Below the pieces are notes generated by a model. The model did not search any database, was not told the origin of the DNA, and worked only from the letters and a program-made list of their open reading frames with translations. Of a DNA stretch of 45,714 bases, positions 28,212-36,905 are shown piece after piece. Position numbers and translations under genes: made by a program. Position 1 is the first letter of the stretch. Each line of letters begins with the position of its first letter. Origin of the DNA: an uncultured Clostridiaceae bacterium (GTDB lineage Bacteria; Bacillota; Clostridia; TANB77; CAG-465); contig CANCXL010000013.1 of assembly GCA_947381905.1 (NCBI GenBank), positions 1-45,714 of the forward strand. Reading direction: 5' to 3'.

Positions 28212-29012
28212 ATGAATACAGAGCAGTTACAACAAAAATCAAAAGAGATTAGAAAAGATATTATTAATATGATATATAATGCAAAATCCGGTCATCCAGG
28301 GGGCTCATTATCATGTACAGATATATTAGTTGCGTTATTTCATAAAGAAATGAATTTAGGGCTAGATGAAAATGGTAATCGTATAGACAAATTTATACTT
28401 TCTAAAGGACATTGCGCACCAGCATATTATGCTGTTTTATCTAGTGTTGGTTTCATACCACATGAAGATTTAGATTCTTTAAGAAAAATAGATAGTTATT
28501 TAGAAGGACATCCTACAAATAAGATAAATGGGGTAGATGTATCAAGCGGATCTTTAGGTCAAGGATTATCTGTTGCAAATGGTATGGCAATAGCTAAAAA
28601 GCTAGATAACTCTCAAGGAAGAGTATATTGTGTTCTTGGAGATGGAGAAATTGAAGAAGGACAAATATGGGAAGCATGTATGACCGCAAATAAGTATAAG
28701 TTAGATAATTTAGTGGCTATTGTGGATTATAATGGATTACAAATTGATGGAAACATAGAGGATGTAAAAGGCTTAGATAAAATTAAAGAAAAGTTTGAAG
28801 CATTTGGATGGTATGCTCAAGAGATTAATGGACACGATTTTCATGAGATTATATCTGCAATAGATAATACAAAGAAATCAAAAAGACCTAATGTCATTAT
28901 TGCGAAAACTATAAAAGGAAAGGGAGTATCTTTTATGGAAAATAAAGCAGGTTGGCATGGCAAGGCACCAAATGAAGAAGAATATAATATTGCAATCAAA
29001 GAGCTGTCATAA
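28212..29012 (+). CDS. Transketolase, N-terminal (ThDP-binding) subunit
   Basis: The 266-aa half enzyme binds thiamine diphosphate for C2 transfer in the pentose phosphate pathway. GHPGGSLSCTDIL (about 26-38), KGHCAPAYYA and the ThDP motif GDGEIEEGQIWEA with a terminal N (VDYNG) are intact. Split transketolases are common in Clostridia, the other half being supplied by a second gene. Here that gene is separated by an unrelated ORF. GGAGGG precedes the ATG. Confidence 0.95.
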   Translation: MNTEQLQQKSKEIRKDIINMIYNAKSGHPGGSLSCTDILVALFHKEMNLGLDENGNRIDKFILSKGHCAPAYYAVLSSVGFIPHEDLDSLRKIDSYLEGHPTNKINGVDVSSGSLGQGLSVANGMAIAKKLDNSQGRVYCVLGDGEIEEGQIWEACMTANKYKLDNLVAIVDYNGLQIDGNIEDVKGLDKIKEKFEAFGWYAQEINGHDFHEIISAIDNTKKSKRPNVIIAKTIKGKGVSFMENKAGWHGKAPNEEEYNIAIKELS

Positions 29013-29032
29013 TTGATAATAGGAGGAATGAT

Positions 29033-29920
29033 ATGGAAAATCTTTCTAAAAAAGATATTACATATAGATTAGAAAATATTAAAACTAAAGCTATTAAAAT
29101 TACTGAAAAGATAGAAAAGAATAATAAGGAGTTTGAAAGTAAATATAGCTTTGCTAAAAATATTGGTATAAAAGTTGAGGACTTGAATTCATGTACAGAT
29201 ATTGTATTAGAAGAGTTAAATAAATATATAAAGAAAGCAGATAATTTAATTTCTGCATTTAGCTTAGTAGATGAGGATGATGAAGAAAAATATAAACTTT
29301 TAAATAATATGTTATATTTAGATGATATAAAATTAAAAAATATAAATGAACTTGCAAATGAAAATGATGAGCTAAAAACTAAAGAATATCTAAAATTAAT
29401 TTCAAATAAAGCTAATGACTTAATAAGGGAAGAAGAAATAAATAGTATAGATAATATGATATCTAAAATAGCAAAAATAAATTTTATAGAAAAAATAACA
29501 GGAAGAGCCAAGATAAAAAGAGCTATGCTTGAAAATTATTCGTTAAAAAGAGTTGAAACTATGAATAAAAGGTATATACCAGATAATAAAAGCTTATATG
29601 AAATAGTAAGTATTACGAATAATTGTGGATACAAATCTAGTCAGATTGATAGCTTTATAAAAAGCATTGTTGAGGAGTTCTCTTTAGACGGTTTAGAAAA
29701 TAATTCATTAGCATTAATAGATAATAAATCAAAAATTCCTTTATTTTTTAATAAAGATATATTTAGTAGAATTAATTCTGAAAATTCACAGATGTTAGAT
29801 AGAATAAATAATAAAAAAGAAAGTAAAGAAAAGATATCAGAATTTAAGATGTATAATGATATGCTAGTTAATGATGTTAACACATTAGAACTTTTAGATT
29901 TTGAAGAAGAGGTGGTATGA
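29033..29920 (+). CDS. Hypothetical coiled-coil protein between transketolase halves
   Basis: Not recognised. 295 aa, Lys/Glu/Asp/Asn-rich and predicted mostly helical, with coiled coils at about 1-75 and 90-150. There is no signal peptide, membrane span or known catalytic motif; the Cys at about 55 and 199 are not arranged as a metal site. GGAGGA precedes the ATG, and the stop overlaps the start of the transketolase C gene, so it is an established cistron of the operon. A structural or regulatory link to transketolase is possible, but nothing in its sequence shows it. Confidence 0.6.
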   Translation: MENLSKKDITYRLENIKTKAIKITEKIEKNNKEFESKYSFAKNIGIKVEDLNSCTDIVLEELNKYIKKADNLISAFSLVDEDDEEKYKLLNNMLYLDDIKLKNINELANENDELKTKEYLKLISNKANDLIREEEINSIDNMISKIAKINFIEKITGRAKIKRAMLENYSLKRVETMNKRYIPDNKSLYEIVSITNNCGYKSSQIDSFIKSIVEEFSLDGLENNSLALIDNKSKIPLFFNKDIFSRINSENSQMLDRINNKKESKEKISEFKMYNDMLVNDVNTLELLDFEEEVV

Positions 29921-30825
29921 TGAATTCAACTAGAAAAGCGTATGGAGAGTTTTTAAGTGAATATGGTAATAATGAAAATGTAGTTGTTCTTGATGCGGAT
30001 TTAGCAGGTGCAACAAAAACTGACATGTTTATGAAGAAGTTTCCTATAAGACACATTGATGTTGGAATAGCAGAGCAGGATTTAGTAGGAACAGCTTGTG
30101 GCTTGGCATTAAGTGGTAAGATTGTTTTTGCTTCAACGTTTGCAATGTTTATGGCAGGAAGAGCATATGATCAAATCAGAAATACTGCGGCATATTCGCA
30201 TGTAAATGTAAATTTATGTGCAACTCATGCAGGAGTGATGGTTGGTGAAGATGGACCAACACATCAATGCATAGAAGATATTGCGCTTATGAACGTTATT
30301 CCTACAATGAAAGTATTAGCTCCAGCAGATGATGTTAGCACAAAAAAGATATTAGAGCTTTGTACAAAAGAAGATGGACCAAAATATATTAGACTTGGTA
30401 GAAGCGATGTTGAAGATGTGTATAACTCTGACTCAAAATTTGAAATTGGTGGATCTAATGTTTTTGGAAATGGAATAGATGGCACTATATATACATATGG
30501 TTCAACTTTACAAATTGCTTTAAAGGCTAAAGAAATGTTAAAAGCAAATGGGATTGATGTAAGAGTGGTAGATTTGTATAGTATAAAACCAGTAGACAGA
30601 AGTGTTATAATAAAATGTGCTAAAGAGACAGAAAAACTAGTATCTATGGAGGATCATAGTATCATTGGAGGTATCGGTAGCATAGTTTCAAATGTACTAT
30701 GTGAAGAATATCCTAAAAAACTAGAAAAAATTGGAATAAATGATACTTTTGGAAAATCTGGAAATTGGAAAGATGTATACAAATATTTTGGACTTACAGA
30801 GGATAATATAATAAGTAAATTTTAA
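29920..30825 (+). CDS. Transketolase, C-terminal (pyrimidine-binding) subunit
   Basis: Second half of the split transketolase. The Glu that activates thiamine is in DVGIAEQDLVGTACGLA (about 47-63); THAGVMVGEDGPTHQ and SMEDHSIIGGIGS are typical. ATGs at 29917 and 29920 are consecutive; the second has better spacing to GAGGTG and gives a 1-nt overlap with the previous stop. About 301 aa. It ends the operon at a hairpin terminator. Confidence 0.95.
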   Translation: MNSTRKAYGEFLSEYGNNENVVVLDADLAGATKTDMFMKKFPIRHIDVGIAEQDLVGTACGLALSGKIVFASTFAMFMAGRAYDQIRNTAAYSHVNVNLCATHAGVMVGEDGPTHQCIEDIALMNVIPTMKVLAPADDVSTKKILELCTKEDGPKYIRLGRSDVEDVYNSDSKFEIGGSNVFGNGIDGTIYTYGSTLQIALKAKEMLKANGIDVRVVDLYSIKPVDRSVIIKCAKETEKLVSMEDHSIIGGIGSIVSNVLCEEYPKKLEKIGINDTFGKSGNWKDVYKYFGLTEDNIISKF

Positions 30826-30831
30826 AAGGGA

Positions 30832-30868
30832 AAAGGTAGTTGCTATTTTTGTGGCAACTACCTTTATA
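30832..30868 (+). terminator. Terminator of the rnc-to-transketolase operon
   Basis: A 12-bp stem (aaaggtagttgc with gcaactaccttt) and 10-nt loop; the T tract is short. Confidence 0.75.
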
Positions 30869-30968
30869 TATTTGAAGCTATATTATTAAACATATTATTT
30901 AAAATAGTAATGGAGAATACGAAATATCATCTGATGATTTTGTTGTAAGTATATATAATAACTTTTTC

Positions 30969-30997
30969 TTGATAATTAACAGCTTTTATTATATAAT
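30969..30997 (+). promoter_or_regulatory. Promoter of the rarA operon
   Basis: TTGATA (30969-30974), 17 bp, TATAAT (30992-30997). The 100 nt upstream of it (30869-30968) show no gene. Confidence 0.78.
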
Positions 30998-31032
30998 CAT
31001 AATGAGAAAATGTATACTTATTGAGGTGAAAT

Positions 31033-32292
31033 ATGGAACCACTTGCATATAGAATGAAACCTACAAAACTCGAAGATTTTTTTGGACAAGAAGATATTGT
31101 GGGTAAAGATAAATTATTGTATAGATTAATAAAGGCAGACAAATTAACGTCAGCAATATTTTGGGGACCACCAGGATGTGGAAAAACATCTCTTGCAAGA
31201 GTTATTGCAAGTAGTACAAAAAATAAATTTGTTACTTTAAATGCCACAACATCAGGGGTTGCAGATATTAAAGCTGTAGTTGACGAAGCACAAAATATTT
31301 TTACAAATCCTACAGGTAAAGTGATTTTATTTATTGATGAAATACATAGGTTTAATAAATTACAGCAGGATGCATTATTACCTCATGTAGAAAAAGGAAC
31401 AGTTATATTAATTGGAGCAACAACAGAAAATCCATATTTTTCTGTAAATAAGGCTTTAATATCTAGATCTACTATATTTAAATTTAAAGAATTACAAGAT
31501 GAGGATGTAATAAATATTCTTAAAAATTGTGTTAAAGATACTGAAAATGGACTAGGAAGCTACAATTTAAATATAAGTGATGATGCATTACAATATATTG
31601 CTATGTGTTCTAACGGAGATGTAAGAACAGCACTTAATGCATTAGAACTTGCAGTCCTTACAACTCAAATGGATGAAAATGGAAAAATAACTATTAATAA
31701 AGATATAGCAATAAACTGCGTACAACAAAAGAAAGCTGTATATGATAAAACAAACGATTCACATTATGATGTTATATCTGCTTTTATTAAATCTATGAGA
31801 GGTTCTGATCCGGATGCGACATTACATTATTTGGCAAGAATGTTGGATGCTGGTGAAGATCCAATGTTTATTGCAAGAAGAATTGTAATACAGTCTTCTG
31901 AAGATGTCGGTTTGGCAAATAGCGATGCACTTAAAGTTGCTGTTGCAGCAATGAATGCAGTTCATCAGATAGGCATGCCTGAAGCTAAAATAATCCTTGC
32001 ACAAGCAGCGCTTACCGTAGCCTTAAGCCCAAAATCTAACACATCATATAGAGGAATTAATAAAGCTATGGAAGATGTTAGAACGAAAGATGTTGGACAA
32101 GTTCCGATGCATATTAGAAATGCTACAGCAAGTGGAATGGAAGATTTTGGTTATGGTCAAGGGTATAAATATCCACATGATTATGATCATGGAAAGGTTG
32201 AACAACAATATTTGCCAGATAAACTAATTAATGAAAAATATTATGAGCCAAGGGAATGGGAGAATTTTTATGAAGAAGAGGAACAAAAATAA
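31033..32292 (+). CDS. rarA: Replication-associated recombination protein RarA (MgsA)
   Basis: AAA+ ATPase related to clamp-loader subunits and RuvB, acting at stalled replication forks. 419 aa. Walker A is GPPGCGKTS (45-53) and Walker B ILFIDEIHRFNKLQQDALLP; sensor 1 is GATTENP and the arginine finger lies in ALISRS. The C-terminal tetramerisation region (about 250-400) includes GSDPDATLHYLARML and SKSNTS-like SPKSNTSYRGI. GAGGTG precedes the ATG. Its end overlaps the next gene by 23 nt. Confidence 0.95.
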   Translation: MEPLAYRMKPTKLEDFFGQEDIVGKDKLLYRLIKADKLTSAIFWGPPGCGKTSLARVIASSTKNKFVTLNATTSGVADIKAVVDEAQNIFTNPTGKVILFIDEIHRFNKLQQDALLPHVEKGTVILIGATTENPYFSVNKALISRSTIFKFKELQDEDVINILKNCVKDTENGLGSYNLNISDDALQYIAMCSNGDVRTALNALELAVLTTQMDENGKITINKDIAINCVQQKKAVYDKTNDSHYDVISAFIKSMRGSDPDATLHYLARMLDAGEDPMFIARRIVIQSSEDVGLANSDALKVAVAAMNAVHQIGMPEAKIILAQAALTVALSPKSNTSYRGINKAMEDVRTKDVGQVPMHIRNATASGMEDFGYGQGYKYPHDYDHGKVEQQYLPDKLINEKYYEPREWENFYEEEEQK

Positions 32293-33583
32293 AAATTCGT
32301 CTATATTTTTAGAAGAGGAAAATATCGAAGAGAATAGTCTTGAAAGAGATATATCACAAAGCATAAACATAGTAAATAGAAATAGAGAAGAATTAGAAAG
32401 TCAAAGAAAAAATAGGATTAACAAGTTTGAAAGAACAGCAGGTGGACAACTTATTGAAAGACCTAAGCATAGATACAATGTTAATTTTAAAGTTATAGTT
32501 ACAATATGTATAATTGTAATTATACTTGTATGGATATTATATGATTTTGGACCATACTATGGTATTCATATTAAACCTATAGATACAGATATAAATTCAA
32601 GTAAGATAGAGCTTGTAAGTAAAGAAAGTGATGTTTATGGAGAATATAATAACGAACTATTTGTATATTCTAATAATTGTATAACTACGTATAACGAAAG
32701 TTCTAAAGTTACATGGAGTTATACATTTTCAGAAAGTTTTACTCCAAGCATATATGTTTCTGGAAGGTATTTACTAGTTACAAATGATTCGACTGGTATG
32801 ACATATTTATTTGAAGGTCATAATGAAATCTTAAATGAAAAGATTGATGGAAAGATAAAAAAAGCATTTTTAGATAAATATGGTAATATTGCCATTGAGT
32901 ACTCTGCTAATTCAGGATATAATAATATAATTTCTGTATTTAATAAAAAGGGAGATAATACATATAATATATTTTTAAATCAGGATACTATAATTGACTT
33001 AAAACTTTTAGACAGTGCACAAAGAATTGTTGTTTGCGAAGCTGTTACTAATTCATCTACAATAGGAATAAAGTTTAAAGAGATAGATATATCTAAAAAT
33101 GAGAATGAAAGAATAAAAGATGTAATATCACTTGATAATCAGTTTGTATATAATTTTATGATTCAAGGTAGAGATATATATGCTTTACTAGATAACAAAA
33201 TAGTAAAGATAAATATTAATACGGGAAATACCACTGAACTTAAAAAGTTTGATAGTACACAATTAATATTTGTAGCATTAAATGATGATTATTATACAGT
33301 GGTAGAAAGAGATGCAACTCAAGAGGTATATAATGTTCAAAATATTGGATATTCTGGTAATATAGTATCTACTTCAAAGCTAGAGGCTTTACCAAAAAAT
33401 ATGATAAGCACAGATATAGTAAATTACTATATTTATCAAGATAATGTTAAAATATTAAATAAATGGGGAGTAGATTTAGGAGAAAGAAAAATTAATTTTA
33501 CTCCTAAAAAATGTGTAACTTTCAATAACAGTAAAAGTTTAGCATTAATATACACAAATAAAATATATATAATTAATTTATAG
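32270..33583 (+). CDS. Membrane-anchored predicted beta-propeller protein (DUF5711-like)
   Basis: 437 aa. A polar, charged cytoplasmic N-terminus (1-70) precedes one membrane helix (about 73-91). The extracellular part of about 340 residues has repeating beta-rich blocks with aromatic/Gly endings, suggesting a beta-propeller. It resembles proteins annotated as DUF5711 in Clostridia, assigned from memory of layout and position next to cvpA. The ATG at 32270 is preferred because GGGAG lies 7 nt upstream; the frame is open earlier inside rarA. It is coupled to cvpA (12-nt gap). Function unknown. Confidence 0.65.
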   Translation: MKKRNKNKNSSIFLEEENIEENSLERDISQSINIVNRNREELESQRKNRINKFERTAGGQLIERPKHRYNVNFKVIVTICIIVIILVWILYDFGPYYGIHIKPIDTDINSSKIELVSKESDVYGEYNNELFVYSNNCITTYNESSKVTWSYTFSESFTPSIYVSGRYLLVTNDSTGMTYLFEGHNEILNEKIDGKIKKAFLDKYGNIAIEYSANSGYNNIISVFNKKGDNTYNIFLNQDTIIDLKLLDSAQRIVVCEAVTNSSTIGIKFKEIDISKNENERIKDVISLDNQFVYNFMIQGRDIYALLDNKIVKININTGNTTELKKFDSTQLIFVALNDDYYTVVERDATQEVYNVQNIGYSGNIVSTSKLEALPKNMISTDIVNYYIYQDNVKILNKWGVDLGERKINFTPKKCVTFNNSKSLALIYTNKIYIINL

Positions 33584-33595
33584 GAGGAAATAAAT

Positions 33596-34225
33596 ATGTT
33601 AATAGTAGATATAGTATTAATATTATTGATAGCCTTAGGAGCCTTTAGAGGACACAAAAAAGGCTTAGTTGGAGTAGTTGTTGGATTTGCTGCACTGTTA
33701 CTATCAATTATATTAGCTTTTGCGTTTCAATCTATAGTTGCAGACGCATTATATGATTTGGGTCTTGGTTCTACAGTCAAAGATATGGCTCAAACAAATA
33801 TTCAAAAAATGTTAGATAATGGTGAAAATGTTGAAAATAGTTTATATAGTACTATAATATCAACCACTATAACAGATGAAAATGTTTCAGCAGCAGCTGA
33901 GGCCGTATCTAGATTTGTAATGAAGGGCTTAAGTTTTGTGGCAATATTTATAATAGTAAGAATTATTTGCTATATACTACAGATGGTATTAAACCTTGTA
34001 TTTAATTTGCCAATTTTAAGTTCTATAAATAGCATGGGAGGAACTGCTGTAGGAATTATTTCTGTATTAATAAAAGTATGGATATTGCTTGCAATTATAT
34101 CATTTATTGTTCCATTACCAATGTTTGAAGGTATAGGAAATTATATTGATAGAACAATATTAGTTAAATTATTGTATAATAATAATTTACTTGTTACTAT
34201 AATAAAACTAGGATTAAAAATATAA
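33596..34225 (+). CDS. cvpA: CvpA family membrane protein
   Basis: 209 aa with four predicted membrane helices (about 2-18, 24-46, 103-127, 150-175). FRGHKKGLVGVVVGFAALLLS after the first helix is the CvpA family hallmark. Family members are linked to colicin V export and envelope homeostasis, but the mechanism is not settled. GGAGGA precedes the ATG. Last gene of the rarA unit; a 34-nt perfect inverted repeat follows. Confidence 0.85.
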   Translation: MLIVDIVLILLIALGAFRGHKKGLVGVVVGFAALLLSIILAFAFQSIVADALYDLGLGSTVKDMAQTNIQKMLDNGENVENSLYSTIISTTITDENVSAAAEAVSRFVMKGLSFVAIFIIVRIICYILQMVLNLVFNLPILSSINSMGGTAVGIISVLIKVWILLAIISFIVPLPMFEGIGNYIDRTILVKLLYNNNLLVTIIKLGLKI

Positions 34226-34242
34226 TTGGTAATTTTTACACT

Positions 34243-34276
34243 AAATTAGAAGTTATGATTTCATAACTTCTAATTT
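34243..34276. repeat. 34-nt perfect inverted repeat after cvpA
   Basis: Arms aaattagaagttatga and tcataacttctaattt are fully complementary with only tt between. Neither strand has a T tract after the stem, so it is not a typical intrinsic terminator. It may be an RNA-stabilising hairpin or a protein-binding palindrome. Confidence 0.7.
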
Positions 34277-34339
34277 GCGTTATAGGCAAAAAAACATTTT
34301 CTAACAATTATTTATAAAAAAATTGGTAAAGGAGGATGC

Positions 34340-34906
34340 ATGAAAATTTTTTTGAATAAATATAAAACATATATAATAATAGTAATAGTTTTAGTATTAT
34401 CTATAGCATCGATTGTCATAGATAATATTAATAACAAATCAAAAATAGTAATAAATGGAAATGAACTTGAAAAAAATAAAGTTAGCGGTAAAATTGCTGT
34501 ATATATATCAGGAGAAGTTAAAAATCCTGGAGTGTATTATTTAGAAGAAAATCAAAGACTAAATGATTTAATTGAACTATGTGGTGGCTTTACTAAAGAG
34601 GCAGATATTTCAGATTTAAATTTGGCTGAAATATTAAACGATACAGATAAAATAGATGTTCCAAAAATAATTACGGAAATTGAATATGAAAACGAAGTCG
34701 TTTCAAAAGACAATGAATTGTTAAACATAAATATTGCTACAAAGGATGAACTAAAGGGGCTAAATGGAATAGGAGATACATTAGCAAACAATATTATTGA
34801 GTATAGAAAGAATAATAAATTTAATTCGATAGAGGACATTTTAAATGTAAATGGAATAGGTGAATCGAAATATAACAATATAAAAGAATATATATGTGTA
34901 AAATAA
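34340..34906 (+). CDS. comEA: ComEA-like DNA-binding protein
   Basis: Membrane-anchored DNA receptor of the competence uptake machinery type. 188 aa: N-terminal membrane anchor (about 9-28), SLBB domain (about 50-108; AVYISGEVKNPGVYYL), acidic linker, and a C-terminal double helix-hairpin-helix domain (about 128-186; NINIATKDELKGLNGIGDTL and ILNVNGIGESK). AAAGGAGG precedes the ATG. comEC and comEB are not adjacent, so an active uptake system cannot be concluded. No clear promoter is seen in the 114-nt gap upstream. Confidence 0.9.
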   Translation: MKIFLNKYKTYIIIVIVLVLSIASIVIDNINNKSKIVINGNELEKNKVSGKIAVYISGEVKNPGVYYLEENQRLNDLIELCGGFTKEADISDLNLAEILNDTDKIDVPKIITEIEYENEVVSKDNELLNINIATKDELKGLNGIGDTLANNIIEYRKNNKFNSIEDILNVNGIGESKYNNIKEYICVK

Positions 34907-34921
34907 AATAAATATAATAAT

Positions 34922-35458
34922 ATGAGAATGTATATTTATATAGACAAAGACATAATAAAATGTTTAGCTCCTAAAATATCTAATATTTCCTTTGATATAG
35001 ATTTTTTTGAATATTCTGAAAAAAGAGGTTATACAACTAATAATACAACGTGTATAAGACCAGATATTGAAAAGGAAGGGAAAAAAGAAGGTTGTGGAAA
35101 TTATAGGAAAAGATTAGGTGTAAGTGAAGATTTAGGGGTTCTTTGTAATACGGAAATAGTAAAAAGATATATTAATATAGAAGATGTTTCTAGTATTAAA
35201 AACAATAATTTTTATTATAATATTGTTGAAAACATAAAAACGGATAAAAGAATTAAAAATATAAATGGAATGATATCTCAAATTAATGATGGTAGTTTTT
35301 TGATAGGAGATAATAAGTTTTTAATAGCATCTGAAGGTCAAGAAAGACTTATAGAACTATATAACAATTCGTGCAGTATAGCATGTCTTGGATACAAAAT
35401 AAATTGCTTAAATTCTACAAATGATGTGTTTAAAACTATAGCTGTATTTATAGAATAA
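34922..35458 (+). CDS. Hypothetical protein without a visible Shine-Dalgarno site
   Basis: Not recognised. 178 aa (176 if the second ATG, at 34928, is used), with no membrane segment or signal peptide. It starts MRMYIYIDKDII and contains six cysteines. It lies 15 nt after comEA, but the sequence before both ATGs is purely A/T with no ribosome binding site, unlike almost every other gene here. It may be poorly translated or reinitiated from comEA, or a decaying gene, although its frame is intact and its C-terminal half looks well folded. Its 3' end meets the terminator of the convergent HD-GYP gene. Confidence 0.5.
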   Translation: MRMYIYIDKDIIKCLAPKISNISFDIDFFEYSEKRGYTTNNTTCIRPDIEKEGKKEGCGNYRKRLGVSEDLGVLCNTEIVKRYINIEDVSSIKNNNFYYNIVENIKTDKRIKNINGMISQINDGSFLIGDNKFLIASEGQERLIELYNNSCSIACLGYKINCLNSTNDVFKTIAVFIE

Positions 35459-35489
35459 AAAGTTCTAAATAGCGTCGCCATTTAGAACT
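35456..35489 (-). terminator. Terminator of the HD-GYP gene
   Basis: Stem agttctaaat/atttagaact, 10 bp, with a 9-nt loop. The T tract lies on the minus-strand side (plus-strand ataaaaa), so it terminates the minus-strand gene and overlaps that gene's TAG. Confidence 0.75.
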
Positions 35490-36504
35490 AAAATTCTGTA
35501 TAAATTTTTTCTATATATCCAATGTTATTTTCTACCATTGAAATAAATTTAGGGGCAAGATCTGGATCAAATTGAGTTCCAGCGCCTTTTTGTATTTCTG
35601 ATAGGGCAAATTCGATAGAAGCACCTTCCTTATATGTTCTTTTGGATACTATTGCATCAAAACAATCACATATTGATAAGATTCTTGCAAGAAAAGGAAT
35701 TTGTCTACCAGCAATTCCTGTAGGATATCCTTTACCATCATATCTTTCATGATGATAGTACATTATTGGATATATATCTTTGTATATATCAGATACAGAG
35801 AAGATATTTGCAGCAATTACCGGATGAGTTTTAATTACAGTATATTCGTCATCAGTAAGTCTAGTAGTTTTTAGAAGAATATTATCTGGTATTCCTATTT
35901 TTCCAATGTCGTGAAATGCCGCAGCTATCTGTAAATCTGATATTTGATTTTTATCTAATTTTAAGTATTTAGAAAACACATCTGCAAGAAGTGTTACTCT
36001 TCTTGAATGTTCTTCAGTATAATGATCTTTTGCTCCAACAGTTTGTAATAAGATTTTTGCAAAATCTACTAAATAATGTTCTAAAGTAGAATTCATAGCT
36101 TTTATTTTATTGATTTGTTCAATATATTTTATACCACTTTGTATAAGCATAATTAAATTATCAAATCTGTTACTTTTTTCATAGTATGCTTGAATATCTA
36201 ATTTTTGCATAACTTCAATTGAAGGTGCTAGATCTTTATGAATAGACATTAGAATAATATATATTTCTTTATTAAATTCTCTGACTGTTTCTACAATTTT
36301 ATCGCCTTTTACTGGTGTCATCAAATAATTTACGATTAAAATATCATAAGTATTATTTTTTAGTTCCTCTATAGCAGATAGAGGTTCAGTATATGTTTTG
36401 ACAAAATGTCCATATCGTCTAAGTACAACAGAAAGGACATCCATCATATTTACATCATCATCGATAACTAGTATTCTGGCGTTAACTAATTTATCGTTAT
36501 TCAT
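35488..36504 (-). CDS. HD-GYP protein with a degenerate receiver domain
   Basis: 338 aa. A response-regulator receiver (about 9-125) precedes an HD-GYP domain (about 150-335), a family that hydrolyses cyclic di-GMP. HD-GYP motifs are canonical: HDIGKIGIPDNIL (His198, Asp199) and HHERYDGKGYPTG (251-263). In the receiver the acidic cluster DDD (15-17), Ser87 and Lys110 are kept, but the phospho-acceptor Asp is replaced by Asn59 (ILIVNYLMTP). It is thus predicted not to be phosphorylated in the usual way. AAAGGTGA precedes the ATG. No histidine kinase gene is adjacent. Confidence 0.88.
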   Translation of the reverse strand: MNNDKLVNARILVIDDDVNMMDVLSVVLRRYGHFVKTYTEPLSAIEELKNNTYDILIVNYLMTPVKGDKIVETVREFNKEIYIILMSIHKDLAPSIEVMQKLDIQAYYEKSNRFDNLIMLIQSGIKYIEQINKIKAMNSTLEHYLVDFAKILLQTVGAKDHYTEEHSRRVTLLADVFSKYLKLDKNQISDLQIAAAFHDIGKIGIPDNILLKTTRLTDDEYTVIKTHPVIAANIFSVSDIYKDIYPIMYYHHERYDGKGYPTGIAGRQIPFLARILSICDCFDAIVSKRTYKEGASIEFALSEIQKGAGTQFDPDLAPKFISMVENNIGYIEKIYTEF

Positions 36505-36523
36505 ATATATTCACCTTTGCAAT

Positions 36524-36552
36524 AGTATATCAAAATATAATAAAATAATCAA
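36524..36552 (-). promoter_or_regulatory. Promoter of the HD-GYP gene (minus strand)
   Basis: Read on the minus strand: TTGATT (36552-36547), 17 bp, TATACT (36529-36524). Confidence 0.65.
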
Positions 36553-36610
36553 GAAAAACTGTCTTATGGTACAATTTATACACATTTTTTTATAAATTGT
36601 ATAAAATCTA

Positions 36611-36639
36611 TTGACAAAGCAGTAAAATAACATTATACT
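36611..36639 (+). promoter_or_regulatory. Orphan plus-strand promoter
   Basis: TTGACA (36611-36616), 17 bp, TATACT (36634-36639): as good as promoters of known genes here. No plus-strand gene follows for over 1 kb; mecA lies downstream on the opposite strand. It could drive a small RNA. Confidence 0.5.
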
Positions 36640-36876
36640 AGATATGCTTTTTATTAAGCTTATGTTAAGTGAATATATTTAAACTTATTCCAAAAAATAT
36701 ATTTGTATATATTTTTTCAATCAGATTTTTATTTTTAAATGTCGAATTTTATCTTATTATTTGTTCTGTTAGATATAAATAAAACCAAACCAAATCAAAT
36801 TATATTTTTAGTCTATTTAATCTGAGAATATCTAACTTCATATAAATATAAAACATTATTATTATTCGTATTAAAT
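36640..36876. other. Gene-free AT-rich stretch, possible small RNA
   Basis: No ORF with a ribosome site was found on either strand. The stretch is very AT-rich, with runs of A and T. A plus-strand transcript from 36646 would run about 250 nt to the hairpin at 36885-36904, which on this strand has only a weak T tail. Confidence 0.35.
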
Positions 36877-36905
36877 ATAAAAAAAATTCAGGATAACCTG
36901 AATTA
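36877..36905 (-). terminator. Terminator of mecA
   Basis: Stem aattcagg/cctgaatt (36885-36892 with 36897-36904) with loop ataa. On the minus strand it is followed by a long T tract (plus-strand run of As). It overlaps the mecA stop codon. Confidence 0.8.

Noticed and set aside
30911-30949. Tiny 12-codon frame upstream of rarA
   Set aside because: No ribosome binding site and no similarity to a leader peptide; upstream of the predicted rarA promoter.
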